From Collimonas silvisoli (GTDB lineage Bacteria; Pseudomonadota; Gammaproteobacteria; Burkholderiales; Burkholderiaceae_D), in the NCBI RefSeq assembly GCF_018305005.1, contig NZ_JAGQEG010000012.1:1-64000 (forward strand): DNA of 64,000 nucleotides, written 5' to 3'. The notes beneath the pieces are model-generated. The model had not been told where the DNA came from and ran no database searches. It saw only the letters and a list, made by a program, of their open reading frames with translations. The position numbers and the translations under genes were made by a program. The first letter of the stretch is position 1, and the number at the start of each line of letters is the position of its first letter. Shown piece by piece: positions 35,221 to 45,477 of the stretch.

Positions 35221-35665
35221 CTACACTCTGGACGCAGCTCGGGTGCCGGGCAATGTAAAACGCCGTCCAGCCAGCACCAGGTTGGCAAACGCGAACAGGG
35301 AGAACAATTGAGCAGTGTTCTTGTCCAGGCCCCGATACCGGGTTTTGCGATGACGGAACAAGTTCTTGATAACATGAAACGTTCAGATCAATTCCGACGA
35401 AGCCGCGGATCGCCTGGCTGTCGTAGATCGCGTCTTCAATGCCTTCGTCGGACAAACCAAAGCACTGCCGGGCAACGTACATGCGCAGCATGCGCGCCAA
35501 GCCGATCGGCGGGCGGCCCGCACCTGCAACCTTCGGGTAGAACGGTTCAATCAGCGCGTGCAGCTTGCCCCAAGGCGTGACCTGGTCGATCTCGGCAAGA
35601 AATCGGTCGCGCCGCGTAAGCTTCTTCTTGGCTGCATATTCAAGATCGGAAAAACTCTTCTGCAT
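35221..35665 (-). pseudogene. IS5-family transposase, internal deletion with frame change
   Basis: The N-terminal part (35665 to about 35381) reads MQKSFSDLEYAAKKKLTRRD, then FLAEIDQVTPWGKLHALIEP, and ends AIRGFVGIDLN, the usual IS5-group transposase start. The sequence then jumps, in another frame, to the C-terminal end FHVIKNLFRHRKTRYRGLDK followed by NTAQLFSLFAFANLVLAGRR and a TAG at 35221-35223. The middle of the protein, including the first two catalytic acids of the DDE domain, is missing. The product of the fused frame would be inactive. Confidence 0.9.
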
Positions 35666-35737
35666 GATCGATGGCTCGGTGATGGACGTGCCGTTATTGT
35701 CTCGGCTCTTGCAGTCAACCGAAACAGAACGTCGATG

Positions 35738-35754
35738 AATTGATCAGCGCTTCC
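35738..35754 (-). repeat. IS5-family terminal inverted repeat, right
   Basis: Reverse complement of 35084-35100, followed by the second TTAG at 35755-35758, whose first three bases are the complement of the kinase stop codon TAA. Confidence 0.92.
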
Positions 35755-37116
35755 TTAGGTGGCGCTGCCGGCGCTGGGAAACACCATGCGTACCGACAGG
35801 CCCGGCGCGGCATCTTCCAGAGCGAGTGTGCCGCCATGAAGATTGATGATGGCGGCGACGATGGACAGGCCGATCCCGTTGCCTTGCTGGTTATGGTCCA
35901 GGCGATAGAAGCGTTGCAGCACGTTCGAGCGCTCCTGTTCCGGAATGCCGGGGCCATTGTCATGCAGCAGCAGGGTAACGCTGTTGCCTCGTTGAGCCAC
36001 ATGCATGCCTATCGCGGCCGGACGCCCGGCGTATTTCAGCGCATTGTCGAGCAGATTGGCCAGCGCGCTTGCCAGCAACTGCTTGTCGCCGCGAATTGTC
36101 GGATTGCCCTCTATTTTCGTGACCAGCGTTACCCCCATCTCTTCGGCGGCGGCGTCATAGAGTTCGGCCAGGTTCGTTATTACCTCAGACAGCGCAACGG
36201 CTTCGAAGGTCTGCCGCCGCATTCCGGATTCCGCCTCGGCAACCTGAAGCAGCTTGTCAAGCAGGGCAATCAATCCATCGATTTCTTCGATGGCAAAACT
36301 GCCCGCAGCAACCAGCCGCCCGCCGCCAGATTTGGCGCGCAACGCTTCGTCGAGATGGCCGCGGATCCGCCCCAGGGGGGTACGCAGGTTATGTGCAATG
36401 GTATTGGAGACATGCCGCACGCCGTCCATCAGATGTTCGATTCTGTCTAGCATGCGATTCAGGTCATGACTCAACCTGGCGAATTCGTCGCTCTCGCCGG
36501 ATACAGGAATGCGCCTGCTAAGATTGCCAGAAGCAATATCCAGGGCGGCGTGACGGATTGCCCAGATTTTGCGCTCAATCCGGGAGCGGAAGAAGACTGT
36601 TCCCGCCACGGAGAGCATCAAGGCCAGCAAGCCGCCAATGCCGATGGCGCGCCAGATGAGCGTATTGATCTGATTCAAGTCGCTCATGTCGCGGCCAACC
36701 GCCAGCAGCGAGCCATCCGGCAAGCGGCGCAACAGTATCCGGCCAAGCGACGGACGACCGTTGCGCACGACTTCCCGGTCGGTCACCTGATCGAGCGGAG
36801 CCACGACATCCAACATGGCGATATTGCCGGCGACGCTCTTGCCCTCTGCGTTCGCAAGCAAATAGATCTCGGTATCCGAATCCACGCCATCGCTCAGGGC
36901 TTGTTCGATTTTTTTTGCCACCTGCGCCGCGCCGCCAGACTCGGCGTATTGCGTGAGCCGCTTCGCGATAGTGGTGATTTTGTCGTCTGCGCCGCGCGCC
37001 AGCACACCGACGGTGCCGAAATAAAAGGCGGTGGAAAGCAGAATGACGGATGCAATAACCAAGCCGCCGCAAATCAGCGACAAGCGAAACGCCGCCGAAT
37101 TCCAGAATTTATCCAT
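35755..37116 (-). CDS. Two-component sensor histidine kinase
   Basis: A 453-residue membrane kinase. A first helix (about residues 11-35) and a second near residues 160-180 bracket a periplasmic sensor of about 125 residues. HAMP follows (RIERKIWAIRHAALDIASGNLSRRIPVSGESDEF). The phospho-acceptor His is in NTIAHNLRTPLGRIRGHLD, with Asn where most kinases have Asp or Glu. The ATPase boxes are LANLLDNALKYA, LHDNGPGIP and GNGIGLSIV. It overlaps the response regulator gene by eight bases. The TAA stop is the first bases of an IS target duplication; a TAA would also have been there before insertion. The neighbouring CzcCBA-like genes suggest it senses a metal or the pump's substrate. Confidence 0.92.
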   Translation of the reverse strand: MDKFWNSAAFRLSLICGGLVIASVILLSTAFYFGTVGVLARGADDKITTIAKRLTQYAESGGAAQVAKKIEQALSDGVDSDTEIYLLANAEGKSVAGNIAMLDVVAPLDQVTDREVVRNGRPSLGRILLRRLPDGSLLAVGRDMSDLNQINTLIWRAIGIGGLLALMLSVAGTVFFRSRIERKIWAIRHAALDIASGNLSRRIPVSGESDEFARLSHDLNRMLDRIEHLMDGVRHVSNTIAHNLRTPLGRIRGHLDEALRAKSGGGRLVAAGSFAIEEIDGLIALLDKLLQVAEAESGMRRQTFEAVALSEVITNLAELYDAAAEEMGVTLVTKIEGNPTIRGDKQLLASALANLLDNALKYAGRPAAIGMHVAQRGNSVTLLLHDNGPGIPEQERSNVLQRFYRLDHNQQGNGIGLSIVAAIINLHGGTLALEDAAPGLSVRMVFPSAGSAT

Positions 37117-37789
37117 GAATGCCTATCATATAGCCGACGCCGCGTACGGTATGCAGCAGCGGCGGTGAAAAATTCTTGTCGATCTTGTTGCGCAAGCGGC
37201 TGATCTGCACATCGATGACATTGGTCTGCGGGTCGAAGTGATAATCCCACACGGCTTCCAGCAGCATGGTGCGCGTGACAACTTGTCCTTGATGCCGCAC
37301 CAGGTATTCGAGCAGACGGAATTCCCTGGGTTGCAGCGCAATCGGCTGGCCTGCGCGATCGGCGCGCCGCGTTCTCAAATCGAGCTTCAGGTCCGCCACC
37401 CGAAGTTCCTGCACCTCATCCCGCGCGCCTGCACGGCGCAGCAATGCTTCGCAGCGTGCAAGTAACTCAGAGAAAGCAAACGGCTTGGTGAGATAGTCGT
37501 CGCCGCCGTCACGCAGCCCCTGCACGCGCTCGTCCAGGCTTGCCAGGGCGCTCAGAATCAGGACCGGCGTCATCTTGCCGATTTCCCGCAGGGCTTTGAT
37601 GATAGCCATCCCGTCCGCCTTTTGAGGCAGCATCCGGTCGAGAATGATCAGGTCCCATTGTTCATTCTTGGCGCTGTTCAGACCATCGATGGCGTCGCTG
37701 CGCCAGGCAACCGCATGCCCGCGTTCCTCCAGCCCGTTGCAGATGTAGAGGGCCGTGTCGCTATCGTCTTCGATTACCAGAAAGCGCAT
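37109..37789 (-). CDS. OmpR-family response regulator
   Basis: A 226-residue regulator: a receiver domain with acidic pocket EDD (residues 7-9), phospho-acceptor Asp51 (LIILDRMLP) and Lys in YLTKPFAFSELLAR, then a winged-helix output domain (IALQPREFRLLEYLVRHQGQVVTRTMLLEAVW, NVIDVQISRLRNKID, LHTVRGVGYMIG). It matches the CzcR/CopR/QseB group. The ATG at 37789 starts exactly at the receiver fold; a 25-codon 5' extension is unlikely. It is the first gene of the regulator-kinase pair and probably controls the RND operon beyond the IS element. Confidence 0.92.
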   Translation of the reverse strand: MRFLVIEDDSDTALYICNGLEERGHAVAWRSDAIDGLNSAKNEQWDLIILDRMLPQKADGMAIIKALREIGKMTPVLILSALASLDERVQGLRDGGDDYLTKPFAFSELLARCEALLRRAGARDEVQELRVADLKLDLRTRRADRAGQPIALQPREFRLLEYLVRHQGQVVTRTMLLEAVWDYHFDPQTNVIDVQISRLRNKIDKNFSPPLLHTVRGVGYMIGIHG

Positions 37790-38033
37790 GAAATAACCAT
37801 TTTTGAAATGTTGGTGATGCCATTTTGTATATTTCAGCCAGTTTGATCCGCGATCGCTTAACAAGCGCTACGGTCTTGCTGCGTCTGCCGCTGCCAAATG
37901 ACCAAGACCGGCCAAGACCAGATGATATCTTGTTAAAGCCCTTTGGCGGGCGCTGGCTGTATCGGGTGAGCGTAGACTATTGTCGATCACCCCCGCATTT
38001 TCTGCACAACAACTCAGTTTTAGGGAGAGACGC

Positions 38034-38522
38034 ATGAAGCTCAAGGGATCCTGTCATTGCGGAGCAGTCCGCTTCAGTCTGGATAGCAACACGCCCTATC
38101 CCTACCAGCGCTGCTATTGTTCGATTTGCCGCAAGACGCAGGGCGGCGGCGGATATGCCGTCAATATCGGCGGCGACGCCAGGACCCTGAAGGTGCAGGG
38201 CCAGGATGACGTCAGCGTCTACCACGCCAGGCTCAAACGAAAAGGTGAAACGCGCTTCCATACCAGCACGGCGCAACGGCATTTCTGCCGCCGTTGCGGC
38301 AGCGCGCTTTGGCTTTACAGTCCGGAATGGCCTGAACTGGTCCACCCCTTCGCCTCGGCCATAGATACGCCGCTGCCGGTAGCGCCCGAGCATACCCACC
38401 TGCTGTTAGCCTATAAAGCGCCGTGGGTAGAAGTCAAGGCAGGCCGCAAAGACAAGCAGTTCGCCGAATTTCCGCATGAGTCTTTGTTTGAATGGCATCA
38501 GCGGCTGGGCCTGCTCAGGTGA
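38034..38522 (+). CDS. GFA (glutathione-dependent formaldehyde-activating) family protein
   Basis: A 162-residue zinc-binding Mss4-like protein. Cysteines are visible at 7 and 9 (SCHCGAVRF), at 27, 29 and 32 (RCYCSICRKTQGGGG) and in HFCRRCGSALW, the pattern of the Gfa/CENP-V family. Members bind zinc and often glutathione. The original formaldehyde-activating role has been questioned, so the cellular function is open. GGGAGA precedes the ATG. It stands alone, divergent from the two-component genes and convergent with the sugar transporter operon. Confidence 0.88.
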   Translation: MKLKGSCHCGAVRFSLDSNTPYPYQRCYCSICRKTQGGGGYAVNIGGDARTLKVQGQDDVSVYHARLKRKGETRFHTSTAQRHFCRRCGSALWLYSPEWPELVHPFASAIDTPLPVAPEHTHLLLAYKAPWVEVKAGRKDKQFAEFPHESLFEWHQRLGLLR

Positions 38523-38600
38523 CCTGCAAAGCTGGCGCGCTGGATTGCCGGACCGACGGCGCCGGTCGCAGCGCCATCGCCCATGCCGGAGCACAGAAGA

Positions 38601-39542
38601 TCAGTCGTACAGTACGGCGGAAATCTTCGGATCGCTGATGTTGCTCTTGTCGTACCAATAGAAACCGGTGTCGATCACCTTGGGCAGTTTCTCGCCCTTG
38701 AGCGCCTTGACCGCAGCTTCCACTGTCTTGTAGCCGATGCCGACCGGGTTCTGCGTGATGGCGCCGGCCATGCTGCCGTCGCGGATCGCATCTTTCTGCT
38801 GCTTGCCGGAATCGTAGCCGACCACCACCAGTTTGCGCTTCATTTCCTTGACGCCGTTGAGGACGCCGATGGCCGAACCTTCATTGGTGCCGAAGGCGCC
38901 TTTCAGATGCGGATAGGCTTGCAAAATGGACTTGGTGATCTCGGTCGATTTCAGCTGGTCGCCGGCGCCGTACTGGATGCTGACGATCTTGACCTTGGGA
39001 TAGGCCGCCTTCATGCGCTCGACGAAACCGTCGCGGCGGTCGATGCCGGTGCGGCTGGTCTGGTCGTGCGCCACCACCGCCACTTCGCCTTCCTTGCCGA
39101 TCAGTTCGGCCATCTTGTCGGCCGCCAGCGCTGCCGCCGCCTTGTTATCGGTGGTGGCGGTAGTCACCGGGATGTCGCTATCCACGCCCGAGTCAAAGGC
39201 AACGATCGGGATATGCGCTGCCTGCGCCTTTTTCAGCAATGGCAAGGCCGCCTTGCTGTCCAGCGCGGCGAAACCGATGGCCTTGGGTTTCTTGGCCAGC
39301 GCCGCCGACAGCATGTCGATCTGCTTGTCGACCATGGCTTCGGTTTCAGGGCCTTCGAACGACACCTTGACATTAAAATCCTTGGCAGCCTGCTCCGAAC
39401 CTGACTTCACCGCTTGCCAGAACTGGTGCTGGAAACCCTTCGAAATCAGGGGAATGTAAGTCTCTTCGGCTACCGCCGCTGCGCTGAATCCAAGCGCAAG
39501 CGCCAGGCCGACGGCAATGCTGACTGCTCTTCTCTTTATCAT
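38601..39542 (-). CDS. Sugar ABC transporter substrate-binding protein (RbsB/FrcB-like)
   Basis: A 313-residue periplasmic binding protein with signal peptide (about residues 1-25, AAVA before EETYIPLI). The core matches the ribose/galactose group: FDSGVDSDIPVTTATTDNKAAAALAADKMAELIG, then AFGTNEGSAIGVLNGVKE and VVVGYDSGKQQKDAIRDGSMAGAITQNPVGIGY. It is the last gene of the leftward operon that encodes L-fucose-type catabolic enzymes, so the ligand is probably L-fucose or a related pentose/deoxyhexose such as L-arabinose or D-arabinose. Confidence 0.9.
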   Translation of the reverse strand: MIKRRAVSIAVGLALALGFSAAAVAEETYIPLISKGFQHQFWQAVKSGSEQAAKDFNVKVSFEGPETEAMVDKQIDMLSAALAKKPKAIGFAALDSKAALPLLKKAQAAHIPIVAFDSGVDSDIPVTTATTDNKAAAALAADKMAELIGKEGEVAVVAHDQTSRTGIDRRDGFVERMKAAYPKVKIVSIQYGAGDQLKSTEITKSILQAYPHLKGAFGTNEGSAIGVLNGVKEMKRKLVVVGYDSGKQQKDAIRDGSMAGAITQNPVGIGYKTVEAAVKALKGEKLPKVIDTGFYWYDKSNISDPKISAVLYD

Positions 39543-39671
39543 TTCAAGTCTCCTTCATGGTTATAAAATGGATGCGATGCTGTCTGCATCGAAACGATGG
39601 GCGTTGATACTGATGCCCGGAACATCATGTGCACGTACAAAACCTGTCTTGTTTGCCGGCGGCGGCGCTCC

Positions 39672-40730
39672 TCACTGGCGCCGGCGGCGCAGGATATCCA
39701 TGTAGACCGCCAGGATGATGATGATGCCGGTCACCACGGTTTGCCATTCCTGCGCCACCGACATCATGCGCAAGCCGTTGATCAGCACGCTCATGATGAA
39801 AGCGCCGATGATGGTGCCGAGAATGGTGCCGCTGCCGCCTGATAATGAAGTGCCGCCGATCACCACGGCAGCAATCGCGTCCAGCTCGTAGCCCTGGCCC
39901 AGCGCCGGTTGCGCCGAGTTCAGCCGCGATGCGATCAGCAGGCCGGCAATGCCGCAGATGGCGCCGCCGAGCGTATACACCGCGACTTTCCAGAAATCGA
40001 CATTGACGCCAGACAGACGCAGCGCTTCTTCGTTGCTGCCCAGCGCAAAGGTATAGCGGCCGAAGATGGTTTTGTTGAGCACGACGCCGGCCGCAATCGC
40101 CACCAGGAACAGGATCAGCACCGCATTCGGGATCGGCAAGACCGGAATCAGGTTGCCGATCAGCGATTCCTGCGAGATGCTTGAAAAGCCCGGCGTGTCG
40201 TTGAAATAAATCGGTTTGGTGCCGGAGATCACCAGCGACAAACCCTTAAGCAGCATCATCATGCCCAGCGTTGCGATAAAGGGAGGAATCTTGAGTTTGG
40301 CGACCAATACCCCCGAAACCCAGCCGCACATGGCGCCGAACAAGATCGCGGCGGCAATTCCAAGATAGATAGGCAGGCCCCAGTAAGTAAGGAACACCCC
40401 GGCCATGACCGCGCAGAAAGTCATCAAGGTGCCCACCGATAGATCGATGCCGGCAGTGATGATGACGAAGGTGCAGGCAATTGCCAGCACGCCGTTGACG
40501 GCGGTCGATTGCAAGATGCTGACCAGGTTATCGATCTCCAGGAAATTCGGCGAAGCGAAACTGAAAAACACCAGCAACACCAGCAGGCTGGCAAAGGCCA
40601 GCAGCTTCTGCCGGGTGGCAGGATGGAATATCTTGGCCTTGAGACTGGCGAGCGCGCCCTGCCCGCTGATGGGCGGCTTTGGCTTTGCTTGCGACAGGGG
40701 ATTCTGGGTATTTGCCATGGTGGTCTTCAT
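39672..40730 (-). CDS. Sugar ABC transporter permease (RbsC-like)
   Basis: A 352-residue membrane protein with about 8-10 hydrophobic helices and a 40-residue basic cytoplasmic N-terminus. Typical blocks are FASPNFLEIDNLVSILQSTAVNGVLAIACTFVIITAGIDLSVG, KLKIPPFIATLGMMMLLKGLSLVISG and GQGYELDAIAAVVIGGTSLSGGSGTILGTIIGAF, the cytoplasmic coupling region. An alternative start at 40718 (MANTQ) would shorten it by four residues. It sits between the ATPase and binding-protein genes and would form a homodimeric channel. Confidence 0.92.
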   Translation of the reverse strand: MKTTMANTQNPLSQAKPKPPISGQGALASLKAKIFHPATRQKLLAFASLLVLLVFFSFASPNFLEIDNLVSILQSTAVNGVLAIACTFVIITAGIDLSVGTLMTFCAVMAGVFLTYWGLPIYLGIAAAILFGAMCGWVSGVLVAKLKIPPFIATLGMMMLLKGLSLVISGTKPIYFNDTPGFSSISQESLIGNLIPVLPIPNAVLILFLVAIAAGVVLNKTIFGRYTFALGSNEEALRLSGVNVDFWKVAVYTLGGAICGIAGLLIASRLNSAQPALGQGYELDAIAAVVIGGTSLSGGSGTILGTIIGAFIMSVLINGLRMMSVAQEWQTVVTGIIIILAVYMDILRRRRQ

Positions 40731-40763
40731 TGAATGTGAGTGATTTCGGTGTCAGGCCAATAG

Positions 40764-42329
40764 TCAGGCTAATGCGGGTTCGCGCTGGGTGGCCAGTTGC
40801 ATGATTTTTTCTTGCGACGCTTCTTCAGCCGAAAGTTCGCCCGTAATCCGGCCCTCGCACATCACCAGGATGCGATGGCTCATGCGCAGCACTTCCGGCA
40901 GCTCCGAGGAAATCATCACAATCGCCTTTCCTTGTTCTGCCAGGGTATTGAGCAGCTTGTAGATTTCGCTTTTTGCGCCGATGTCGATGCCGCGCGTGGG
41001 CTCGTCGAAGAACAGGATGTCGCAATCGCGCAGCAGCCATTTGGCAATCACGATCTTTTGCTGGTTTCCGCCCGACAGCAGCCGCACCGGCTGCTCGACC
41101 GAGGGCGTCTTGATGCTCAGCTGGCGCACGAAACCCTGTGCGGTATCCCGCATCGCGGCTTGATCCAGGAACAAGCCCTGGGTCAGGAAGCGGTTCATGC
41201 TGGACATGGCGACGTTGGTCTTGACGTCCAACCCGGTAGCCAGGCCGAAGTGTTTGCGGTCTTCCGACAGATAACCGATGCCATGCGCCACCGCATCCTT
41301 GGGCGATTTGATCGACACCTTGGCGCCGTGCACCAGGATTTCTCCGGCGTCGATGCGGTCAGCGCCGAAGACCGCCCGCGCAACTTCGGTGCGGCCGGCG
41401 CCCATCAAGCCGGCAAAGCCCAGAATCTCGCCTTTGCGCAAGGCGAAACTCACATCCTTGATCAACGCGCCGCGCTGCAGCCCCTTGACCTGCAACACGA
41501 TGTCGTTGGCGGAAGTATCGGCAATGGCCGGCCCGCTGTTGTCGAGCTGGCGCCCTACCATCATGCCGATGATGGTCTCCATCGAGGTGGCGGCGGTCGG
41601 CACCGTAGCGATGTACTGGCCGTCGCGCATGACCGTGACGCGGTTGGAGATTTGCCGCAATTCATCCATCTTGTGCGAGATGTAAATAACGCCAACGCCA
41701 TGCGACTGCAGTTGGCGGATGATGCGGAACAAATCTTCGATCTCGGCGTTGTTCAGCGCCGCCGTAGGTTCATCCATGATCAGCACGCGTGAATCGAACG
41801 ACAAGGCCTTGGCGATTTCCACCATCTGCTGTTTGGCCACCGTCAGCTCGCTCACCAGCGTGCGCGGATCGAGATCGAGCCGCATGCGTTCGAAGATCAG
41901 CCTGGTTTGCCGGTTCAAGGCGTCTTCGTCCAGAAACAGGCCGTAACGGCCACGCGGCTCGCGGCCGATGAAGATATTTTGCGCGGCGCTCAAATGGTTC
42001 ATCAGATTGAGTTCCTGATGAATGATGCCGATGCCCAGCATTTGCGCGGCGCGCGGGGTGGGAATCTCGACCAGCTGGCCGTCGATGCGGATCTCGCCGC
42101 TATCCTTTGGATACACCCCTGCCAGCACTTTCATCAGCGTCGATTTGCCGGCGCCGTTTTCGCCCATCAGCGCGTGTACCTCGCCAGGCCGAAGATCGAA
42201 GCGGCAGTTATCGAGCGCCAGCACGCCGGGGAAACGCTTGGTCACATTTTCCAGGGAAATAATGTATTCCGATGCCGACGGCGCCGCCTGGGCCGGCATA
42301 TGTGCTCCGGGAATTTCTGCATGCTGCAT
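40764..42329 (-). CDS. Sugar ABC transporter ATPase with two nucleotide-binding domains (RbsA-like)
   Basis: A 521-residue double ATPase. The first cassette has Walker [10 protein letters not shown] (about residues 57-65), signature [18 protein letters not shown] in place of classical LSGGQ, and [11 protein letters not shown]. The second has the degenerate P-loop [16 protein letters not shown] and a good signature, [17 protein letters not shown], then [18 protein letters not shown]. This asymmetry is normal for the CUT2 sugar ATPases. It energises the RbsC-like permease 33 bases downstream and belongs to the fucose-type operon. Confidence 0.93.
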   Translation of the reverse strand: MQHAEIPGAHMPAQAAPSASEYIISLENVTKRFPGVLALDNCRFDLRPGEVHALMGENGAGKSTLMKVLAGVYPKDSGEIRIDGQLVEIPTPRAAQMLGIGIIHQELNLMNHLSAAQNIFIGREPRGRYGLFLDEDALNRQTRLIFERMRLDLDPRTLVSELTVAKQQMVEIAKALSFDSRVLIMDEPTAALNNAEIEDLFRIIRQLQSHGVGVIYISHKMDELRQISNRVTVMRDGQYIATVPTAATSMETIIGMMVGRQLDNSGPAIADTSANDIVLQVKGLQRGALIKDVSFALRKGEILGFAGLMGAGRTEVARAVFGADRIDAGEILVHGAKVSIKSPKDAVAHGIGYLSEDRKHFGLATGLDVKTNVAMSSMNRFLTQGLFLDQAAMRDTAQGFVRQLSIKTPSVEQPVRLLSGGNQQKIVIAKWLLRDCDILFFDEPTRGIDIGAKSEIYKLLNTLAEQGKAIVMISSELPEVLRMSHRILVMCEGRITGELSAEEASQEKIMQLATQREPALA

Positions 42330-42375
42330 ATCTGCGGCCTCTTTTGCGTTGTGTCAGCTCAAGATCAGGTTAAAT

Positions 42376-43212
<837 letters not shown>

Positions 43213-43250
43213 TCAACTGCCGCCGATATCCAACAACTTGCCATCCCCGG

Positions 43251-44528
43251 CTAGCCGCGGAACTGGTATTGCTGCAACGATTCCGCTTTCATCGTAATCG
43301 AGAATCCGGGCGCGCTTGGCGGCATGTAGGCGGCGTTGCGGATCGCGCAGGGATCGACGAAGTGCTCATGCAGATGATCGACGTACTCCGTAACGCGCCC
43401 GGCCTTGCTGCCCGAGATGCAGACATAGTCGATCATCGACAGATGCTGTACATATTCGCACAAACCAACGCCGCCGGCATGTGGACATACAGGCAATTTG
43501 TACTTGGCCGCCATCAGCAGCACCGCGAGTATTTCGTTCACCCCGCCGAGACGGCAGGAATCGATCTGCACCACGTCGATCGCGCCGCGCATGATGAATT
43601 GCTTGAAGATGATCCGGTTCTGGCACATTTCGCCGGTTGCCACCTTGACCGCGCCGATGCCCTCGCGAATTTTGCGGTGCCCTTCGACGTCATCCGGGCT
43701 GGTCGGCTCTTCGATAAACCAGGGCTTGGCAAACGCCAGCTGCTTGACCCATTCGATCGCCTGATTCACTTCCCACACCTGGTTGGCGTCGATCATCAAT
43801 TGCCGCTCCTGGCCGATCACTTCGCGTGCAATGGTGACGCGGCGGATATCGTCGGCCAGATCGCGGCCGACCTTGAGCTTGATATGGTTGAAGCCGCTGT
43901 CCACCGCTTCCTGGCACAGGCGGCGCAACTTGGCGTCGTCATAACCCAGCCAGCCGGCGGAGGTGGTGTAGCACGGATAGCCGTCCTGCTGCAGCGAACG
44001 GATGCGTTCGGCCTTGCCGCCGGCCTGCTCGCGCAGCATGGCCAGCGCCTCCTCCGGCGTGATGCAGTCAGTGATGTAGCGAAAATCGATGGCCCGCACC
44101 AGCTCCTCGGGCGACATGTCGGTCACCAGCCGCCACAAAGGCTTGCCTTCGGCCTTGGCCCATAAATCCCAGACCGCGTTGACGACTGCGCCGGTAGCCA
44201 GATGGATCGCGCCCTTGTCCGGGCCGATCCAGCGCAATTGGCTGTCGGAGGTGATGTGACGCCAGAAACGTCCCATGTCTGCGCTGATCCAGTCCAGCTT
44301 CAAGCCGATCACCAGATGTTCCATCGCTTGGATCGCGGCACAGCATATTTCATTGCCGCGGCCGATGGTGAAGGTCAGGCCGTGGCCTTCCAGGCCGGGC
44401 TGGTCGGTTTCCAGAATCACGTAGGCGGCGGAATAGTCGGGGTCCGGATTCATCGCATCCGATCCGTCCAGCATTTGCGAAGTCGGGAAGCGCACATCCA
44501 GCACGCGTATTGATCGAATGGTTGTCAT
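43251..44528 (-). CDS. L-fuconate dehydratase (enolase superfamily)
   Basis: A 425-residue member of the mandelate racemase/enolase group. The capping domain begins VLDVRFPTSQMLDGSDAMNPDPDYSAAYV, diagnostic for fuconate dehydratases. The barrel provides Lys bases in HIKLKVGRD, the metal ligands Asp in LMIDANQVWEV, Glu in WFIEEPTSPDD and Glu in VATGEMCQNR, and a His in VCPHAGGVGLCEY. It removes water from L-fuconate to give 2-keto-3-deoxy-L-fuconate. It lies in one operon with an FAH hydrolase and two SDRs, which together make the non-phosphorylative route to pyruvate and lactate. Confidence 0.92.
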   Translation of the reverse strand: MTTIRSIRVLDVRFPTSQMLDGSDAMNPDPDYSAAYVILETDQPGLEGHGLTFTIGRGNEICCAAIQAMEHLVIGLKLDWISADMGRFWRHITSDSQLRWIGPDKGAIHLATGAVVNAVWDLWAKAEGKPLWRLVTDMSPEELVRAIDFRYITDCITPEEALAMLREQAGGKAERIRSLQQDGYPCYTTSAGWLGYDDAKLRRLCQEAVDSGFNHIKLKVGRDLADDIRRVTIAREVIGQERQLMIDANQVWEVNQAIEWVKQLAFAKPWFIEEPTSPDDVEGHRKIREGIGAVKVATGEMCQNRIIFKQFIMRGAIDVVQIDSCRLGGVNEILAVLLMAAKYKLPVCPHAGGVGLCEYVQHLSMIDYVCISGSKAGRVTEYVDHLHEHFVDPCAIRNAAYMPPSAPGFSITMKAESLQQYQFRG

Positions 44529-44574
44529 CGTCGGTCTCTCTGATTTTCTTTGATTTTCTCTGGGTTTCTCTGGC

Positions 44575-45429
44575 TCAAAATGAGATGGTGCGTTGGCGCT
44601 GCTGTCCCAGGCCGTCGATGCCGAGCCGCATTACCTGGCCCGCACGCAGATAGACCGGCGGCTTTTGTCCGAGGCCGACGCCTGGCGGGGTGCCGGTGGA
44701 AATCACGTCGCCTGGCTGCAAGCTCATGAAGCGGCTGAGATAACTGACCAGCGCTGGAACCCGGAACACCATGGTTGAGGTATTGCCGTTTTGGTAGCGA
44801 TGGCCATCCACTTCCAGCCACAGATTCAGAGAATGCGGATCTGCCACTTCATCGGCAGTCACCAGCCACGGTCCGAGCGGACCGAAGGTGTCGCAGCCCT
44901 TGCCCTTGTCCCAGGTGCCGCCCAGTTCCAGCTGGTATTTGCGCTCGGATACATCGTTGATCACACAGTAACCGGCGACGTGCTTGAGGGCGTCGGCTTC
45001 ACTTATATAACGGCCGCCCATGCCGATCACCACGCCTAACTCTACTTCCCAATCCGTCTTTAAAGAGTCGCGAGGAATTTCAACGTCGTCGTCCGGCCCG
45101 CAGATGGCGCTGGTCCATTTATTGAACACCACCGGCTCCGCCGGTACTTCCATGCCCGATTCGGCGGCATGATCGGAGTAATTCAAACCGATGCAAATGA
45201 ACTTGCCGACCGCGCCCACGCATGGCCCCAAGCGCAGATCCTGCTGCGGCGTGCCGCCTACCAGCGGCAGGCTATCCAGATTCAAGGCCCGCAATTTGTC
45301 CAGTGCCTGGGGCGTCAGACAATGGCCGGCGATATCCGCCACCACGCCGGACAGGTCGCGCACACGCCCCTGTGCATCCAGTATTCCCGGCTTTTCCTGG
45401 CCTTTCTGGCCGTATCTCAACAATTTCAT
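44575..45429 (-). CDS. FAH-family hydrolase, probable 2,4-diketo-3-deoxy-L-fuconate hydrolase
   Basis: A 284-residue fumarylacetoacetate-hydrolase-family protein. It has an N-terminal lid (MKLLRYGQKGQEKPGILDAQGRVRDLSG), then the metal-binding core: KFICIGLNYSDHAAESG, then WEVELGVVIGMGGRYI with the metal-binding acids, and the C-terminal MSLQPGDVISTGTPPGVGLG. In the fucose route this enzyme cleaves the 2,4-diketo acid to pyruvate and L-lactate. The assignment rests on neighbours, since FAH proteins with near-identical motifs act on many acylpyruvates. Confidence 0.85.
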   Translation of the reverse strand: MKLLRYGQKGQEKPGILDAQGRVRDLSGVVADIAGHCLTPQALDKLRALNLDSLPLVGGTPQQDLRLGPCVGAVGKFICIGLNYSDHAAESGMEVPAEPVVFNKWTSAICGPDDDVEIPRDSLKTDWEVELGVVIGMGGRYISEADALKHVAGYCVINDVSERKYQLELGGTWDKGKGCDTFGPLGPWLVTADEVADPHSLNLWLEVDGHRYQNGNTSTMVFRVPALVSYLSRFMSLQPGDVISTGTPPGVGLGQKPPVYLRAGQVMRLGIDGLGQQRQRTISF

Positions 45430-45477
45430 GGGTTTGCTTTCATGGTTAACAGGCCCGCGTTCAGCATTCAGCCCGGA

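Larger units (their letters stand above)
35084..35754 (-). mobile_element. Internally deleted IS5-family element (671 bp) with TIRs and TTAG duplication
   Basis: The ends are perfect 17-bp inverted repeats: GGAAGCGCTGATCAATT at 35084-35100 and its reverse complement at 35738-35754. They are flanked by the direct repeat TTAG at 35080-35083 and 35755-35758, a 4-bp duplication of the YTAR type made by IS5-group elements. Inside, only the first and last parts of one transposase remain. The element is therefore a short, non-autonomous derivative that could in principle be mobilised by a full-length relative elsewhere in the genome. It inserted exactly at the stop codon of the sensor kinase gene. 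Confidence 0.92.

Noticed and set aside
35084-35754. A complete, active insertion sequence
   Set aside because: The transposase lacks its middle and changes frame at the join, so it cannot be autonomous.
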